From: an unidentified bacterial endosymbiont | Lineage (GTDB): Bacteria > Pseudomonadota > Gammaproteobacteria > Enterobacterales > Enterobacteriaceae | Assembly: GCF_918797525.1 (NCBI RefSeq) | Contig: NZ_OU963893.1 | Coordinates: forward strand, 3,658,001-3,722,000 | DNA length: 64,000 bases | Reading direction: 5' to 3' | In this document: one piece after another, positions 24,475 to 36,199 of the stretch | Position numbering within the stretch: the first letter of the stretch is position 1 | Layout of the letters: the number at the start of each line of letters is the position of its first letter | The notes under the pieces: generated by a model | Database searches by the model: none | What the model saw: only the letters and a program-made list of their open reading frames with translations | Told to the model about the DNA's origin: nothing | Position numbers and translations under genes: made by a program

Positions 24475-24849
24475 ATGGACGAGTACTCGCCAAAAAGGCA
24501 TGATATCGCGCAGTTGAAATTTCTCTGCGAATCCTTGTACCATGACTGCCTTGCCAATCTTGATGAAAGTAACCATGGCTGGGTGAACGATCCAACGTCT
24601 GCCATCAATTTACAGCTAAATGAGTTGATAGAGCATATTGCAACCTTCGCACTTAATTATAAAATTAAGTATAATGAAGATAATAAGCTGATTGAGCAAA
24701 TTGACGAATACCTGGACGACACCTTTATGTTGTTCAGCAGTTACGGCATTAATGTACAAGATTTGCAAAAATGGCGTAAATCTGGAAATCGGCTATTCCG
24801 TTGTTTCGTCAACGCCAGCCGGGCTAACCCCGTTAGCCTTTCCTGTTAA
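24475..24849 (+). CDS. tomB: TomB, Hha toxicity modulator / biofilm formation regulator
   Basis: Acidic cytosolic protein of 124 residues, nearly identical to E. coli TomB (YbaJ) from MDEYSPKRHDIAQLKFLCE to the final SLSC. Described as the antitoxin-like partner of Hha: it attenuates Hha toxicity and affects conjugation and biofilm. Start preceded by AAAGGGG. hha follows after 27 bases, conserving the tomB-hha pair. Confidence 0.96.
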   Translation: MDEYSPKRHDIAQLKFLCESLYHDCLANLDESNHGWVNDPTSAINLQLNELIEHIATFALNYKIKYNEDNKLIEQIDEYLDDTFMLFSSYGINVQDLQKWRKSGNRLFRCFVNASRANPVSLSC

Positions 24850-24876
24850 AATTATTACAATTTCTAAGGTGAATTT

Positions 24877-25095
24877 ATGACTGAAAAACCATTAACCAAA
24901 ATCGACTATTTGTTGCGCTTGCGACGCTGTCAATCTCTGGACACGCTAGAACGTGTAATTGAAAAGAATAAATACGAGCTTTCTGATAATGAACTGGCTG
25001 TATTTTATTCGGCGGCTGACCACCGTCTTGCTGAGCTGACCATGAATAAGTTGTACGACAAAATTCCGTCATCCGTATGGAAATTTGTCCGTTAA
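24877..25095 (+). CDS. hha: Hha, haemolysin-expression-modulating nucleoid protein
   Basis: 72-residue Hha/YmoA-family protein that joins H-NS on DNA to silence horizontally acquired and virulence genes. Sequence shows [24 protein letters not shown] and ends VWKFVR, essentially the E. coli protein. Ribosome site TAAGGTG. Second gene of the tomB-hha operon. Confidence 0.97.
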   Translation: MTEKPLTKIDYLLRLRRCQSLDTLERVIEKNKYELSDNELAVFYSAADHRLAELTMNKLYDKIPSSVWKFVR

Positions 25096-25302
25096 TCTTT
25101 GAAGCGTGCCTGTAGAGTTCTACGCCACTTTTTAAATAGAATTAAACTTTCGATTTATGCTCCCTGTGCGAATACTGGGTCTCCGTATTAACAGCGCTTA
25201 TCAACAGTAATGTTGTGACTGTTGTCACAGTGACCTTTAGGGAACGTTCCCTTTCTGGCTAATCCCCTTTACCCTGCGGTAATTGATCCCAGAGAGGTTC
25301 CT

Positions 25303-25854
25303 ATGAGCACAGAAAAACAGAAGATGATTGCGGGTGAATACTATCGTCCCGGTGATGAAACCTTACGGGCCGATCGGCAGAATGCCCGTCAACTGATTCA
25401 CCGTTATAATCACACAGCTCCCAATGAGAAAACAGAACGCCAGACAATCCTGGCGATGCTACTCGGGCAAAGTGATGGGGCATATATAGAACCGAGTTTT
25501 CGCTGCGATTACGGCTATAACATTTACCTGGGTAAAAATTTCTACGCAAACTTTGATTGTGTGATACTGGATGTCTGTCCTGTCTATATCGGCGACAACT
25601 GTATGCTGGCGCCGGGCGTTCATATCTACACGGCAACCCATCCTCTGGACCCGATTGAACGTAACAGCGGTCTTGAGTTTGGTAAACCCGTACACATTGG
25701 CAACAATGTCTGGATTGGCGGGCGCGCCGTGATTAACCCCGGCGTGACCATGGGTGATAACGTGGTCGTGGCGTCCGGTGCAGTCGTGACCAAAGACGTT
25801 CCGGCAAACGTCGTCGTTGGCGGGAACCCGGCTAAAATCATCAAGACCCTGTAG
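25303..25854 (+). CDS. maa: Maa, maltose O-acetyltransferase
   Basis: Acetyl-CoA-dependent sugar acetyltransferase of 183 residues. The N-terminal mac domain ([19 protein letters not shown]) is followed by left-handed beta-helix hexapeptide repeats ([28 protein letters not shown]) and the family ending [11 protein letters not shown]. Its physiological role is thought to be detoxification of excess sugar. Ribosome site AGAGAGG. Separate transcript from ylaC. Confidence 0.95.
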   Translation: MSTEKQKMIAGEYYRPGDETLRADRQNARQLIHRYNHTAPNEKTERQTILAMLLGQSDGAYIEPSFRCDYGYNIYLGKNFYANFDCVILDVCPVYIGDNCMLAPGVHIYTATHPLDPIERNSGLEFGKPVHIGNNVWIGGRAVINPGVTMGDNVVVASGAVVTKDVPANVVVGGNPAKIIKTL

Positions 25855-25971
25855 GGCTGAATGACGCTAACTGTTATGGCCTTTCATTGCGTAACTGTTA
25901 CTTTATTCAATTAACCGCCTCCCCTAAACTAGGCAGATCACCTGTATTTTCAAAATTCATAAAGGTAATAA

Positions 25972-26439
25972 ATGACCGAGATACAGCGCCTGCTTACCGC
26001 CACTATCAACGATCTCAACATCCGCGAAAAGCGCGACAATCGCCCGCGCTTTAGCATTAGCTTTATCCGCAAACATCCGGGTTTGTTTGTCGCCATGTAC
26101 GCCGCCTGGCTGGCAACGCTTGTGGTAATGCTGACCTCCGCCACGCTGGTAGATTCCGTCTGGCTTCTGGTGGTGCTGTTTGTGGTGTTCAACGCGTTCT
26201 TCTTTTTCGACGTTAACCCTCGTTATCGCTACGAGGATATCGACGTGCTTGATTTTCGCGTCTGTTACAACGGCGAGTGGTATAACACACGCTATGTGCC
26301 ACCCGAGCTGATCGACACCATTCTGCACTCCCCAGCCGTGGATACGACGCTTAAACAAAAGCTGCAGAAAATGGTCTCCACCAAAGGCGAGCTCTCTTTC
26401 TATGATGTGTTTACGCTTTCACGCCCTGCTACGGCATAA
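25972..26439 (+). CDS. ylaC: YlaC, inner-membrane protein
   Basis: 155-residue YlaC-family protein with two adjacent transmembrane helices (about residues 40-78) between a basic N-terminal arm and a soluble C-terminal domain ([24 protein letters not shown]). Function unknown. Gene position between maa and pdeB matches E. coli, except that ykgM-ykgO lies between ylaC and pdeB here. Confidence 0.92.
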   Translation: MTEIQRLLTATINDLNIREKRDNRPRFSISFIRKHPGLFVAMYAAWLATLVVMLTSATLVDSVWLLVVLFVVFNAFFFFDVNPRYRYEDIDVLDFRVCYNGEWYNTRYVPPELIDTILHSPAVDTTLKQKLQKMVSTKGELSFYDVFTLSRPATA

Positions 26440-26482
26440 AGCGCGGCTGGATGCGCCGGATCCCCGGCGCTGATAAGCGTGT

Positions 26483-26623
26483 TTAGCCTCTTTTTTTACC
26501 CCCCTGGACGGCTTTAAAGCGCGGGTTCGATTTGCAGATAACGTACAGACGTCCTTTGCGTTTCACTATCTGGCAATCCGGATGACGCTGTTTTGCGCTG
26601 CGCAATGAGTTAAGTACCTGCAT
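26483..26623 (-). CDS. ykgO: YkgO, zinc-independent ribosomal protein L36 paralogue
   Basis: 46-residue protein [17 protein letters not shown] ... ending AVQGGKKRG, the C- type L36. It lacks the CxxC...CxxxxH zinc ligand set of RpmJ, keeping only isolated Cys residues. It starts two bases after the ykgM stop on the same strand. Under zinc starvation these paralogues replace the zinc-binding L36 and L31, freeing zinc from ribosomes. Confidence 0.92.
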   Translation of the reverse strand: MQVLNSLRSAKQRHPDCQIVKRKGRLYVICKSNPRFKAVQGGKKRG

Positions 26624-26625
26624 GG

Positions 26626-26886
26626 TTAGCCTCGTTTCACGTTAAGAAAACCGCCAAAACGCTTGCGGAAGCGTGCCGCACTGCCGTCCGTGGAAAACGT
26701 CTTCTGTTTACCGGTATAAAACGGATGCGATTTTGACGAGACCTCAATGGTGATGTACGGAAACGTTTCACCGTCGAGTTCAATGACGCGGTCGGTCTTT
26801 ATGGTCGAACCGACTTTAAAGTATTCATTTGCACTGGTGTCGTGAAACACCACAGTGCGATAGGCTGGATGGATATTAGGTTTCAT
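26626..26886 (-). CDS. ykgM: YkgM, zinc-independent ribosomal protein L31 type B
   Basis: 86-residue L31 type B protein ([20 protein letters not shown] ... [26 protein letters not shown]). The CxxC zinc ligands of RpmE are absent. It leads a two-gene operon with ykgO. A Zur-type palindrome lies 18-34 bases upstream of the start, consistent with induction by zinc starvation. In E. coli K-12 the pair is located elsewhere on the chromosome. Confidence 0.95.
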   Translation of the reverse strand: MKPNIHPAYRTVVFHDTSANEYFKVGSTIKTDRVIELDGETFPYITIEVSSKSHPFYTGKQKTFSTDGSAARFRKRFGGFLNVKRG

Positions 26887-26903
26887 CGTGGACTCTCAAT
26901 GTT

Positions 26904-26920
26904 TTGTTATAACATAACAA
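26904..26920. promoter_or_regulatory. Zur-box-like operator of ykgMO
   Basis: TTGTTATAACATAACAA matches the Zur consensus core GTTATA-N-TATAAC with one mismatch (GTTATA-A-CATAAC), immediately upstream of ykgM. Confidence 0.82.
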
Positions 26921-27119
26921 AAGCATATCTGAGCCGTACTGTAAAAACAACCCCCTCTCCAGTTCACCCTCCCTGTGTTTTTTTTCTGATTTACGCGGTC
27001 AGACGTCAACTCTATGACCGCTGCATGCTATAACTTTATCATTTCGCGGTAAAATATCTCTCCTCTGGCGATGACACCCAGGGCTCCGGGAGCGGGCATA
27101 TGAGGAAGGAAACAACAGC

Positions 27120-28688
27120 ATGAAAAGCCGACATCTTATCAGCCTCGTGACAGGCGTCCTGATCTTTTCTGTGCTGGTCCCGATCTGCCTCAGCGTCTGG
27201 CTGGCTCACCGCCAGGCGGAAGAAAAATTCGTAGATTCGCTGGATAACTACGCCTCACGCGTGCTAATCCGTACCGACAAAGTCGTTGGACAAGCGAAGG
27301 ATGCCCTTACATCACTGCAATCCCCTGATTTTGCCCCCTGCAGCCGTATGCATCTGCGCGAGATGCGTCGGGTCGCATTTTCGTTTCGTTATATTCAGGA
27401 GGTAATTTACGTTGAGGGTCTGACTCCCCTCTGCTCCTCGCTGGAACAGGTCAGCAATGCTAAACCTTTTCCCCCCGCGATGCGCGTGACATCAGACGGT
27501 TACAGCGCCTGGCTAACGACACACAACGATCTCGCCGTTAACCATTACATGGCCGTTTTGGGTAAAGGCCACTATATGGTGATGATCGATCCGGACTCAC
27601 TGGTCGATGTCATTCCTTTTGGCGAGCTTCGTACCGATGCCGCGCTGATTGGTCATGGCAATAATATTATTTTTGCCCGCAGTAACACCCTCGAACCGCA
27701 TATTCGCACCCTGCTGGAACACCAGAGCCTGACGCGTTTGCAATATAAGGGTTCAATGTACGTGGCAAAGTCGGCTTCCGATCTGGGCTTTAGCGTGGTG
27801 GCGTGGTCAGCATTAACGCCGCTACAGGAGAGCTGGCATAAGCAGCTTCTTTTTTGGCTCCCCTTTGGCATGCTGATAAGCCTGCTCGCCGCGCTCTTTA
27901 TGTTACGGATCCTGCGCCGCATCCAGTCGCCGAAGAACCGTCTTCAGGATGCAATTAACAGCCGTAATATCGTGGTTCATTATCAGCCCATCGTCGCCTT
28001 AGCCAGCGGAAAAATAGTGGGAGCTGAAGCCCTTGCCCGCTGGCCACAGCCTGACGGTAGCAACCTTTCGCCCGATATCTTTGTCCCGCTGGCTGAACAG
28101 ACAGGTCTTATTTCACAGCTGACCCGGTTAATCGTTGAAAAGGTTTTCGAGGAGATGGGCAACTGGCTACACCTTCATCCGGAACAGCATATTTCCATTA
28201 ATCTCGCGCCCGCCGATCTCATTTCAGGCAAGCTGCCGCCCCTGCTGAGTGAGCGGCTGAACAAATGGCAAGTCCAGCCCGGGCAAATCGCGCTTGAGCT
28301 TACCGAGCGCGGTTTTGCCGATCCCAAAGTCAGCGCGCCGGCCATTGCCGCCCTCCGCCGCGCTGGTTATGCCGTTCATATTGATGACTTTGGTACAGGC
28401 TACTCCAGCCTCAGCTACCTTCAGGACCTGGACGTCGATACTCTAAAAATTGATAAATCTTTCGTGGATGCGCTGGAGTATAAGAACGTGACGCCGCACA
28501 TCATTGAAATGGCAAAATCACTCAATCTGGCGATGGTGGCGGAAGGCATTGAGACGGAAGGTCAGCTCGCCTGGCTGCACCGCCACGGCGTGCAGTACGG
28601 CCAGGGCTGGTACTACAGCAAGGCGCTGGCGCAGGTCGAGTTTATTCAGTGGGCCGAAAATAACCTCGAAAGCCATGCGGTCACCTGA
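27120..28688 (+). CDS. pdeB: PdeB (YlaB), CSS-EAL c-di-GMP phosphodiesterase
   Basis: Inner-membrane enzyme degrading cyclic di-GMP. 522 residues: TM helix about 8-30; periplasmic CSS-motif redox-sensing domain with Cys74 and the CSS at 105-107; second TM about 243-264; cytoplasmic EAL domain about 275-515. Catalytic signatures are intact: EALARW (Glu303), NLAPADL, ELTERGF, DDFGTGYSSL, LKIDKSFV and EGIE. In the family, DsbA/DsbB-dependent disulfide status of the periplasmic domain controls activity and stability. Convergent with lacZ. Confidence 0.92.
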   Translation: MKSRHLISLVTGVLIFSVLVPICLSVWLAHRQAEEKFVDSLDNYASRVLIRTDKVVGQAKDALTSLQSPDFAPCSRMHLREMRRVAFSFRYIQEVIYVEGLTPLCSSLEQVSNAKPFPPAMRVTSDGYSAWLTTHNDLAVNHYMAVLGKGHYMVMIDPDSLVDVIPFGELRTDAALIGHGNNIIFARSNTLEPHIRTLLEHQSLTRLQYKGSMYVAKSASDLGFSVVAWSALTPLQESWHKQLLFWLPFGMLISLLAALFMLRILRRIQSPKNRLQDAINSRNIVVHYQPIVALASGKIVGAEALARWPQPDGSNLSPDIFVPLAEQTGLISQLTRLIVEKVFEEMGNWLHLHPEQHISINLAPADLISGKLPPLLSERLNKWQVQPGQIALELTERGFADPKVSAPAIAALRRAGYAVHIDDFGTGYSSLSYLQDLDVDTLKIDKSFVDALEYKNVTPHIIEMAKSLNLAMVAEGIETEGQLAWLHRHGVQYGQGWYYSKALAQVEFIQWAENNLESHAVT

Positions 28689-28709
28689 ATGACCGCATGT
28701 GCGGCGGTA

Positions 28710-31825
<3,116 letters not shown>

Positions 31826-31903
31826 ATTTTGAACCAACTTGCCCTGGTGGAATGCGCGGGTAAAGCTGCGGATCGCCAACTCGCGAGTCAGATCACAAAA
31901 GCC

Positions 31904-32974
31904 TTACCCGCGCGCAATTTTCTCCGCTAATACCGCCAGAAATTTTAGCTGCCGCGCCAGATCGTCGCGATCGACCCGATCGGCGGCACGGGGAGCGGTT
32001 GAATGCCGGGCAATAAGCGTAACGGGCAGCTGTACCTGCCAGCATTTGTCCGCCGGAGTGGGTGCCAGCAACCACTCCACGCTTCGCTCTCCCGCCTCAC
32101 GAAAAGCCTGACGCACGGTGGTAAGCGGGGGCGAAAACCAGGCGCTGTCGGCAGTATCATCAAACCCGACGAGTGATATCTGGCCGGGTATGGCGACCCC
32201 CCTTTCAGCGCAGGCCCGCATCACGCCCAGCGCCATTTGATCGTTCGCCACCAGAATGGCATCAGGTAAATGCGCACCGGATAAAAGCCGGTGGCCTTTT
32301 TCATATCCGGATGCGGCACTCCAGTCGCCATGCTCCACCGCGACGGCCTCATGCCCGGCCTTCGCCAGAGCCGTTTTCCAGCCCAGCAGACGCGCGCGGG
32401 CAGAGACTGAACGTTCAGGGCCACCGAGCAGCGCAATATGCTGATGCCCCAGAGCGAACAGATGTTCAGCGCCAAGGCGCGCGCCCTGTGCGGCATCAAA
32501 CGCCAGGCTGTTGACCTGCGCGCAGGGTGAAACATCCAGAAACAGCACCGGAACGGGCGAGGCCAGGGCATTGAGCTGTTCGGCGTCAGGATCGTCGAGC
32601 GGAACATTCACCAGCAAGGCTTCCACGCGCTGGGACAGTAGCTCCTGCACCGCAACCAGGCATTGTTGCGGATGTTCCACCATTGAGATAAGTACGCTTG
32701 CGCCCTGCTCTGAGGCACGGGATTTTACCGTCGAGGCAATTTGCGATGGCGCGTGCAGGGCCAGATCGGTGGTGATTAGCCCCAGCGTGTGGGTGCGTTT
32801 ACCCGCCAGCTGTTGCGCGCCACGGTTAGGAACGTAGTGCAGCTCCGCCATCGCCTGCAGCACCTTATCCCGCGTGCGGGCGGAAACGTGCGCCGCGTCG
32901 TTAATCACACGGGAAACGGTCTGGTAGGAAACCCCCGCAAGGCGGGCGACATCATAAAGGGTAATCGCTTTCAT
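31904..32974 (-). CDS. lacI: LacI, lac repressor
   Basis: LacI/GalR-family repressor of 356 residues from MKAITLYDVARLAGV; an ATG four codons upstream is also possible, but GGCGGA fits this start. The recognition helix is the same as in E. coli (Tyr17, Gln18, then TVSRV), matching the E. coli-like half-sites found here. The hinge QQLAGK and effector-domain motifs LALHAPSQI, GDWSA, ANDQMALG and the PPLTT loop are conserved. The C-terminal Leu-rich segment DDLARQLKFLAVLAEKI could form the tetramerisation helix. Located just upstream of lacZ. Confidence 0.95.
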   Translation of the reverse strand: MKAITLYDVARLAGVSYQTVSRVINDAAHVSARTRDKVLQAMAELHYVPNRGAQQLAGKRTHTLGLITTDLALHAPSQIASTVKSRASEQGASVLISMVEHPQQCLVAVQELLSQRVEALLVNVPLDDPDAEQLNALASPVPVLFLDVSPCAQVNSLAFDAAQGARLGAEHLFALGHQHIALLGGPERSVSARARLLGWKTALAKAGHEAVAVEHGDWSAASGYEKGHRLLSGAHLPDAILVANDQMALGVMRACAERGVAIPGQISLVGFDDTADSAWFSPPLTTVRQAFREAGERSVEWLLAPTPADKCWQVQLPVTLIARHSTAPRAADRVDRDDLARQLKFLAVLAEKIARG

Positions 32975-33033
32975 GCAATCCGCCATCGCGATAAAACAGG
33001 CGGCTATTGTGCCACAGCGAGGCCCTTAAAACA

Positions 33034-33050
33034 TGTGAGCGCTTCGCAAA
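33034..33050 (+). promoter_or_regulatory. lac operator copy 2 (before lacI)
   Basis: TGTGAGCGCTTCGCAAA, identical to the copy before lacZ but in inverted orientation and about 1.2 kb away. It is 60 bases upstream of lacI and two bases from the stop of the neighbouring yczE-like gene. Suggests autoregulation and DNA looping. Confidence 0.82.
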
Positions 33051-33051
33051 A

Positions 33052-33663
33052 TTAAACAACCCGCTCCGGCTGGACGATATGCTTGTTTCGTGGTTTCTGG
33101 CGAAACCATGGCAAACAGAGCTGGATCAGCGGGCCAATGGTCAATGCATACAGCACCGTTCCCACGCCGAACGAGCCGCCTAACAGGCAACCCACCAGCA
33201 GGACGGACACTTCAATGGCGGTACGGATACTGCGCACCGACCAGCCTGTTCGCGCATGTAGACCGGTCATCAGGCCATCCCGGGGTCCGGCCCCAAAACC
33301 GGCTCCGATATACATCCCTGTGGCAATCGCATTCACGATCACCGCAGAAATCAGCAGCATAATGCGAGCCGTTAATGAGGACAGCTCAGGGATCATAGCC
33401 AGCGCTGCATCGGCTGCTATACCCAGCACAATGACGTTACTGAGGGTCCCAAGCCCTGGACGCTGACGAAGCGGGATCCACAGCAGCAACACTGCGGCGC
33501 CGGTGAGGATCATGATGGCCCCAATATCCATCTGAAACAATTTTGCCACCCCCAGATGAAACACATTCCACGGATCGGCCCCCAGATCTGCGCGAACAAA
33601 CATGGCCGTTGATACACCATAGAGCACTAACCCGATATAAAGCTGAACTAAGCGACGTACCAT
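33052..33663 (-). CDS. YczE-like integral membrane protein
   Basis: 203-residue protein of the YczE/YyaS family with about five hydrophobic helices. Family features visible include ADLGADPWNVFHLG near residue 26 and GAGFGAGPRDGLMTGL near residue 122. Its function is not established; homologues next to MocR regulators have been proposed to be transporters. Start ATG preceded by GGAGAAG. Divergent from the MocR regulator, with an 87-base shared promoter region, so it is the likely target of that regulator. Confidence 0.82.
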   Translation of the reverse strand: MVRRLVQLYIGLVLYGVSTAMFVRADLGADPWNVFHLGVAKLFQMDIGAIMILTGAAVLLLWIPLRQRPGLGTLSNVIVLGIAADAALAMIPELSSLTARIMLLISAVIVNAIATGMYIGAGFGAGPRDGLMTGLHARTGWSVRSIRTAIEVSVLLVGCLLGGSFGVGTVLYALTIGPLIQLCLPWFRQKPRNKHIVQPERVV

Positions 33664-33720
33664 TTTTTATCTTCTCCAGTAAACCCGGCTTTTATCATGC
33701 GTGAAAATGGCTCTATGATT

Positions 33721-33748
33721 AATGTCCAGTTTATAAATAGTGGACTGC
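33721..33748. promoter_or_regulatory. Putative operator in the yczE/MocR divergent promoter
   Basis: Inverted repeat GTCCA-N12-TGGAC at 33724-33745, with a second CCAGT half-site at 33676-33680 (CTCCAGTAAA versus GTCCAGTTTA). MocR proteins typically bind repeats of this kind. Assignment is inference. Confidence 0.45.
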
Positions 33749-33750
33749 AT

Positions 33751-35172
33751 ATGTCATCTCGCCGTTTTGGAAGCCAGTCTTTGGTACGCCTTATAGGCCA
33801 CTGGCAGCAACCCACCTCCCGGTTGCCGCTTTGGCGTCAACTGGCCGACGCATTACGCCTGATCGTCCTCGATGGCCGGCTGGCCCTCAATACGCGCTTA
33901 CCGGGTGAACGGGAGCTGGCCGCTGCGCTGGCGGTAAGCCGTACTACCGTCAGCAGTGCGTTAGCTCACCTGCGGGAAGAGGGTTACCTGGAGAGCCGTC
34001 ACGGCAGCGGTTCCCGGGTGATCCTGCCGGACACTCGTCCCGTCCCCACACTCTCGGCGGCAAGCGTTGCTCTGGATCTTTCTACGGCCGCGCTCAACGC
34101 CGGGCCTGAAATCCATCAGGCTTATACTCATGCCCTCACGGTAATCACTTCGCACCTTGCGCTAACGGGATACGATCGGCTTGGTTTGCCGGCGCTGCGT
34201 GAAGCTATTGCCGGACGTTATACCGCGAGAGGACTGCCTACACGGGCGGACGAGGTGATGGTGGTCAATGGCGCGGTGAGCGGTTTTGCCCTGGTACTGC
34301 GCATGATGACCGGCCCCGGAGACAGGGTCGTCGTTGACCATCCGACTTATCCCCTGGCGATAGCCGCTATTCAGGGCGCGCTGTGTCGGCCGGTGGGTGT
34401 AGCATTGCCTGAAAGCGGGTGGGATACCGATGGCTTTGCCGCCACGCTGGCCCAGACCGCGCCACGGCTGGCCTATCTGATGCCGGATTTTCACAATCCG
34501 ACGGGGCGCTGCATGGATCTCACCACGCGCCAGACAATCGCCGACATTGCCGCGCGGACCCGCACCACGCTGGTGGTGGATGAAACCATGGTCGATCTTT
34601 GGTTTGATTCGCCACCGCCACCGCCGTTAGCCTCATTTAACCCGGACGCGACGGTCATCACGCTCGGCTCGGCGGGGAAAAGTTTCTGGGGCGGGCTTCG
34701 TCTCGGCTGGATCCGGGCATCGTCCCGCACTATCGCAACGCTTGCACAGATGCGCGATACCCTGGACTTAGGATCACCGCTGCTGGAGCAACTGGCGACG
34801 CAGTGGCTTATCGAAAACAGTGAGACGTTTTTACCTGCGCGACGAAAAATGCTAACTGAACGCCGTGACCGGTGCGGAGCGCTGTTGCGGGAACATTTTC
34901 CGCACTGGACATTCCAGCAGGCTGAGGGTGGACTTTCATACTGGATAGCCTTGCCGGATATGCAGGCAACGCAGCTTGCCGCACGGGCGGAAACGTTGGG
35001 GATCAATCTGGGGACCGGTACGCGGTTTGGTTTGTCTGGCGCTTTTGACCGCTATTTACGCATGCCCTTCTCGCTTGAGCCGGCAGAACTGGAGCAGGCG
35101 TTACTGAGGATTAAGCCGCTGTGGCTCACCATCAATAACAGCACGCTGTCCGTTAAACGAAGCCTGGTATAA
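33751..35172 (+). CDS. MocR-family regulator (GntR HTH + aminotransferase domain), YczR type
   Basis: 473 residues. An N-terminal GntR winged helix (LPLWRQLADALRLIVLDGRL ... LPGERELAAALAVSRTTVSSALAHL, about 22-85) is fused to a fold-type I aminotransferase domain (about 115-465). The PLP-binding lysine is in ITLGSAGKSFWGGLRLGW and the Asp/Asn partners are in LMPDFHNPTGR. Such proteins are PLP-responsive transcription factors rather than enzymes. ATG at 33697 would add 18 residues. The divergent YczE-like partner matches the described YczR-YczE pairing. A strong terminator follows. Confidence 0.85.
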   Translation: MSSRRFGSQSLVRLIGHWQQPTSRLPLWRQLADALRLIVLDGRLALNTRLPGERELAAALAVSRTTVSSALAHLREEGYLESRHGSGSRVILPDTRPVPTLSAASVALDLSTAALNAGPEIHQAYTHALTVITSHLALTGYDRLGLPALREAIAGRYTARGLPTRADEVMVVNGAVSGFALVLRMMTGPGDRVVVDHPTYPLAIAAIQGALCRPVGVALPESGWDTDGFAATLAQTAPRLAYLMPDFHNPTGRCMDLTTRQTIADIAARTRTTLVVDETMVDLWFDSPPPPPLASFNPDATVITLGSAGKSFWGGLRLGWIRASSRTIATLAQMRDTLDLGSPLLEQLATQWLIENSETFLPARRKMLTERRDRCGALLREHFPHWTFQQAEGGLSYWIALPDMQATQLAARAETLGINLGTGTRFGLSGAFDRYLRMPFSLEPAELEQALLRIKPLWLTINNSTLSVKRSLV

Positions 35173-35180
35173 TGCAAATA

Positions 35181-35217
35181 AAAACGCCTGACTGTACTGG
35201 ATGCAGTCAGGCGTTTT
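35181..35217. terminator. Bidirectional terminator after the MocR gene
   Basis: 14-bp perfect stem AAAACGCCTGACTG / CAGTCAGGCGTTTT with a 9-base loop. The A and T ends make it usable from both strands, serving the MocR gene and the convergent small cassette. Confidence 0.88.
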
Positions 35218-35231
35218 CACAGACAGGTGAT

Positions 35232-35447
35232 TTAATGCTGCGGAGGAATGGGAAAACCCTTCAGCGAAATAACGAAGTCATCCCCCTCTTTCTTTATTTT
35301 TGCGCCAGTATCACACCAGTCTGACGCAATGCGAAAGAACTCATCACTTCCTACATTCCAGCCCAGACGGACATGCTTTACATAGCCTGAACGCAACAAA
35401 TCGCAGGCTTGTTTGTAGTCTGTGGCAGTTGACAGTTGTTGTTTCAT
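35232..35447 (-). CDS. Small hypothetical protein, second gene of a two-gene cassette
   Basis: 71-residue protein (MKQQLSTATDYKQACDLLR ... ending KGFPIPPQH) of a family I do not recognise. It looks soluble and mixed alpha/beta, with a Trp-rich middle (LGWNVG, SDWCDTG). Its start overlaps the stop of the upstream gene by four bases (ATGA), which implies translational coupling. The A-rich end of the first gene (AAGAAGAAAAAATGA) serves as its ribosome-binding region. Locally more A+T-rich than the neighbours. Could be the toxin or effector of a small module, but nothing in the sequence proves it. Confidence 0.65.
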   Translation of the reverse strand: MKQQLSTATDYKQACDLLRSGYVKHVRLGWNVGSDEFFRIASDWCDTGAKIKKEGDDFVISLKGFPIPPQH

Positions 35448-35695
35448 TTTTTCTTCTTCAGAATTTTACGTAGCGCCTTGATTTCTTTAGGCGTAAAAGG
35501 AGATGTGCTCTCTTCTTCCGTATGCTGATTATCAATGTCTTCTTCCGTTACTCCCGCCTCTGCGACTGCCTCAAACGCCAGTAGCAGCAGTTTTTCTGTG
35601 GTCACACTGAGATTCTCATTATTCACTTCTGCGTAGAGGCGAAGTCTTTCTTTTAGCGCGTCATCAATCTTAACGTTTAAAACCGCAGTAGCCAT
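35444..35695 (-). CDS. Small RHH-like protein, first gene of a two-gene cassette
   Basis: 83 residues from MATAVLNVKIDDALKERLR; an ATG five codons upstream (35710) is possible. The N-terminal ATAVLNVKIDDALKERLRLYAE followed by a helix (TTEKLLLLAFEAVAE) resembles a ribbon-helix-helix DNA-binding fold of antitoxin type. The middle is acidic and the tail very basic (KALRKILKKKK). Overlaps the 71-residue gene by four bases. A TA-like antitoxin/repressor role is inference from fold and arrangement. Confidence 0.65.
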   Translation of the reverse strand: MATAVLNVKIDDALKERLRLYAEVNNENLSVTTEKLLLLAFEAVAEAGVTEEDIDNQHTEEESTSPFTPKEIKALRKILKKKK

Positions 35696-35860
35696 GATGG
35701 TCACTTCCATTCGGAATAAGTTATTTATTTAATACACGAAGTTAACAACTTGATCCAGAATTATATTTTTATCTTATGACAGAAAAAAGACACCCAATAA
35801 TAAAATGACAGTCTATTATTACAGGTTTATGACAATATTATTTCAGTAGGATGAAAGATA

Positions 35861-35987
35861 TATACCCTAAATAATTCGAGTTGCAGGAAGGCGGCAAGGG
35901 AGTGGATCCCCGGGAACGTACATAAGTACGTGACTGGGGTGAACGCGTGCAGCCAACGCACATGCAACCTGAAGTATGACGGGTATA
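35861..35987. repeat. ERIC element (enterobacterial repetitive intergenic consensus)
   Basis: Exactly 127 bp, bounded by TATACCC and GGGTATA inverted ends. Contains GCAGGAAGGCGGCAAG, a core close to the ERIC-PCR primer sites (GTGGATCCCC, then AAGTACGTGACTGGGG), GCCAACGCACATGCAACC and GAAGTATGACGGGTATA. The core is perfectly palindromic around ACGTACATAAGTACGT. Non-coding; lies between the small cassette and ffs. Confidence 0.93.
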
Positions 35988-36085
35988 TTACGCAATACCT
36001 TATTACCCTTACAATAAAAGGGAATTATTTCAGAAATGCGCTTAGGGTGATAAAGGCGATGAGATTTATGAAGAGGACAAAAAAT

Positions 36086-36199
36086 GGGTGGGGGCCCTGC
36101 CAGCTACATCCCGGCACCCACGTCCTCTGCCCTGGCTGCTTCCTTCCGGACCTGACCTGGTGAACAGAGTAGCGTTGCGAGAGAACCAACAGAGCCCCC
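36086..36199 (-). ncRNA. ffs: 4.5S RNA (signal recognition particle RNA)
   Basis: 114-nt RNA read on the minus strand from GGGGGCTCTGTTGGTTCTC to GCAGGGCCCCCACCC. The conserved Ffh-binding domain is visible as CAGGTCAGGTCCGGAAGGAAGCAGCC, with the GGAA tetraloop. The 5' and 3' ends pair to form the long hairpin. Position before atl and ybaY matches E. coli. Confidence 0.96.

Noticed and set aside
24877..25095. tomB-hha as a newly found toxin-antitoxin pair
   Set aside because: The pair is already described; both proteins are nearly identical to E. coli.
35930..36163. 77-codon frame overlapping the ERIC element and ffs
   Set aside because: Built from ERIC and structural RNA sequence; not a credible gene.
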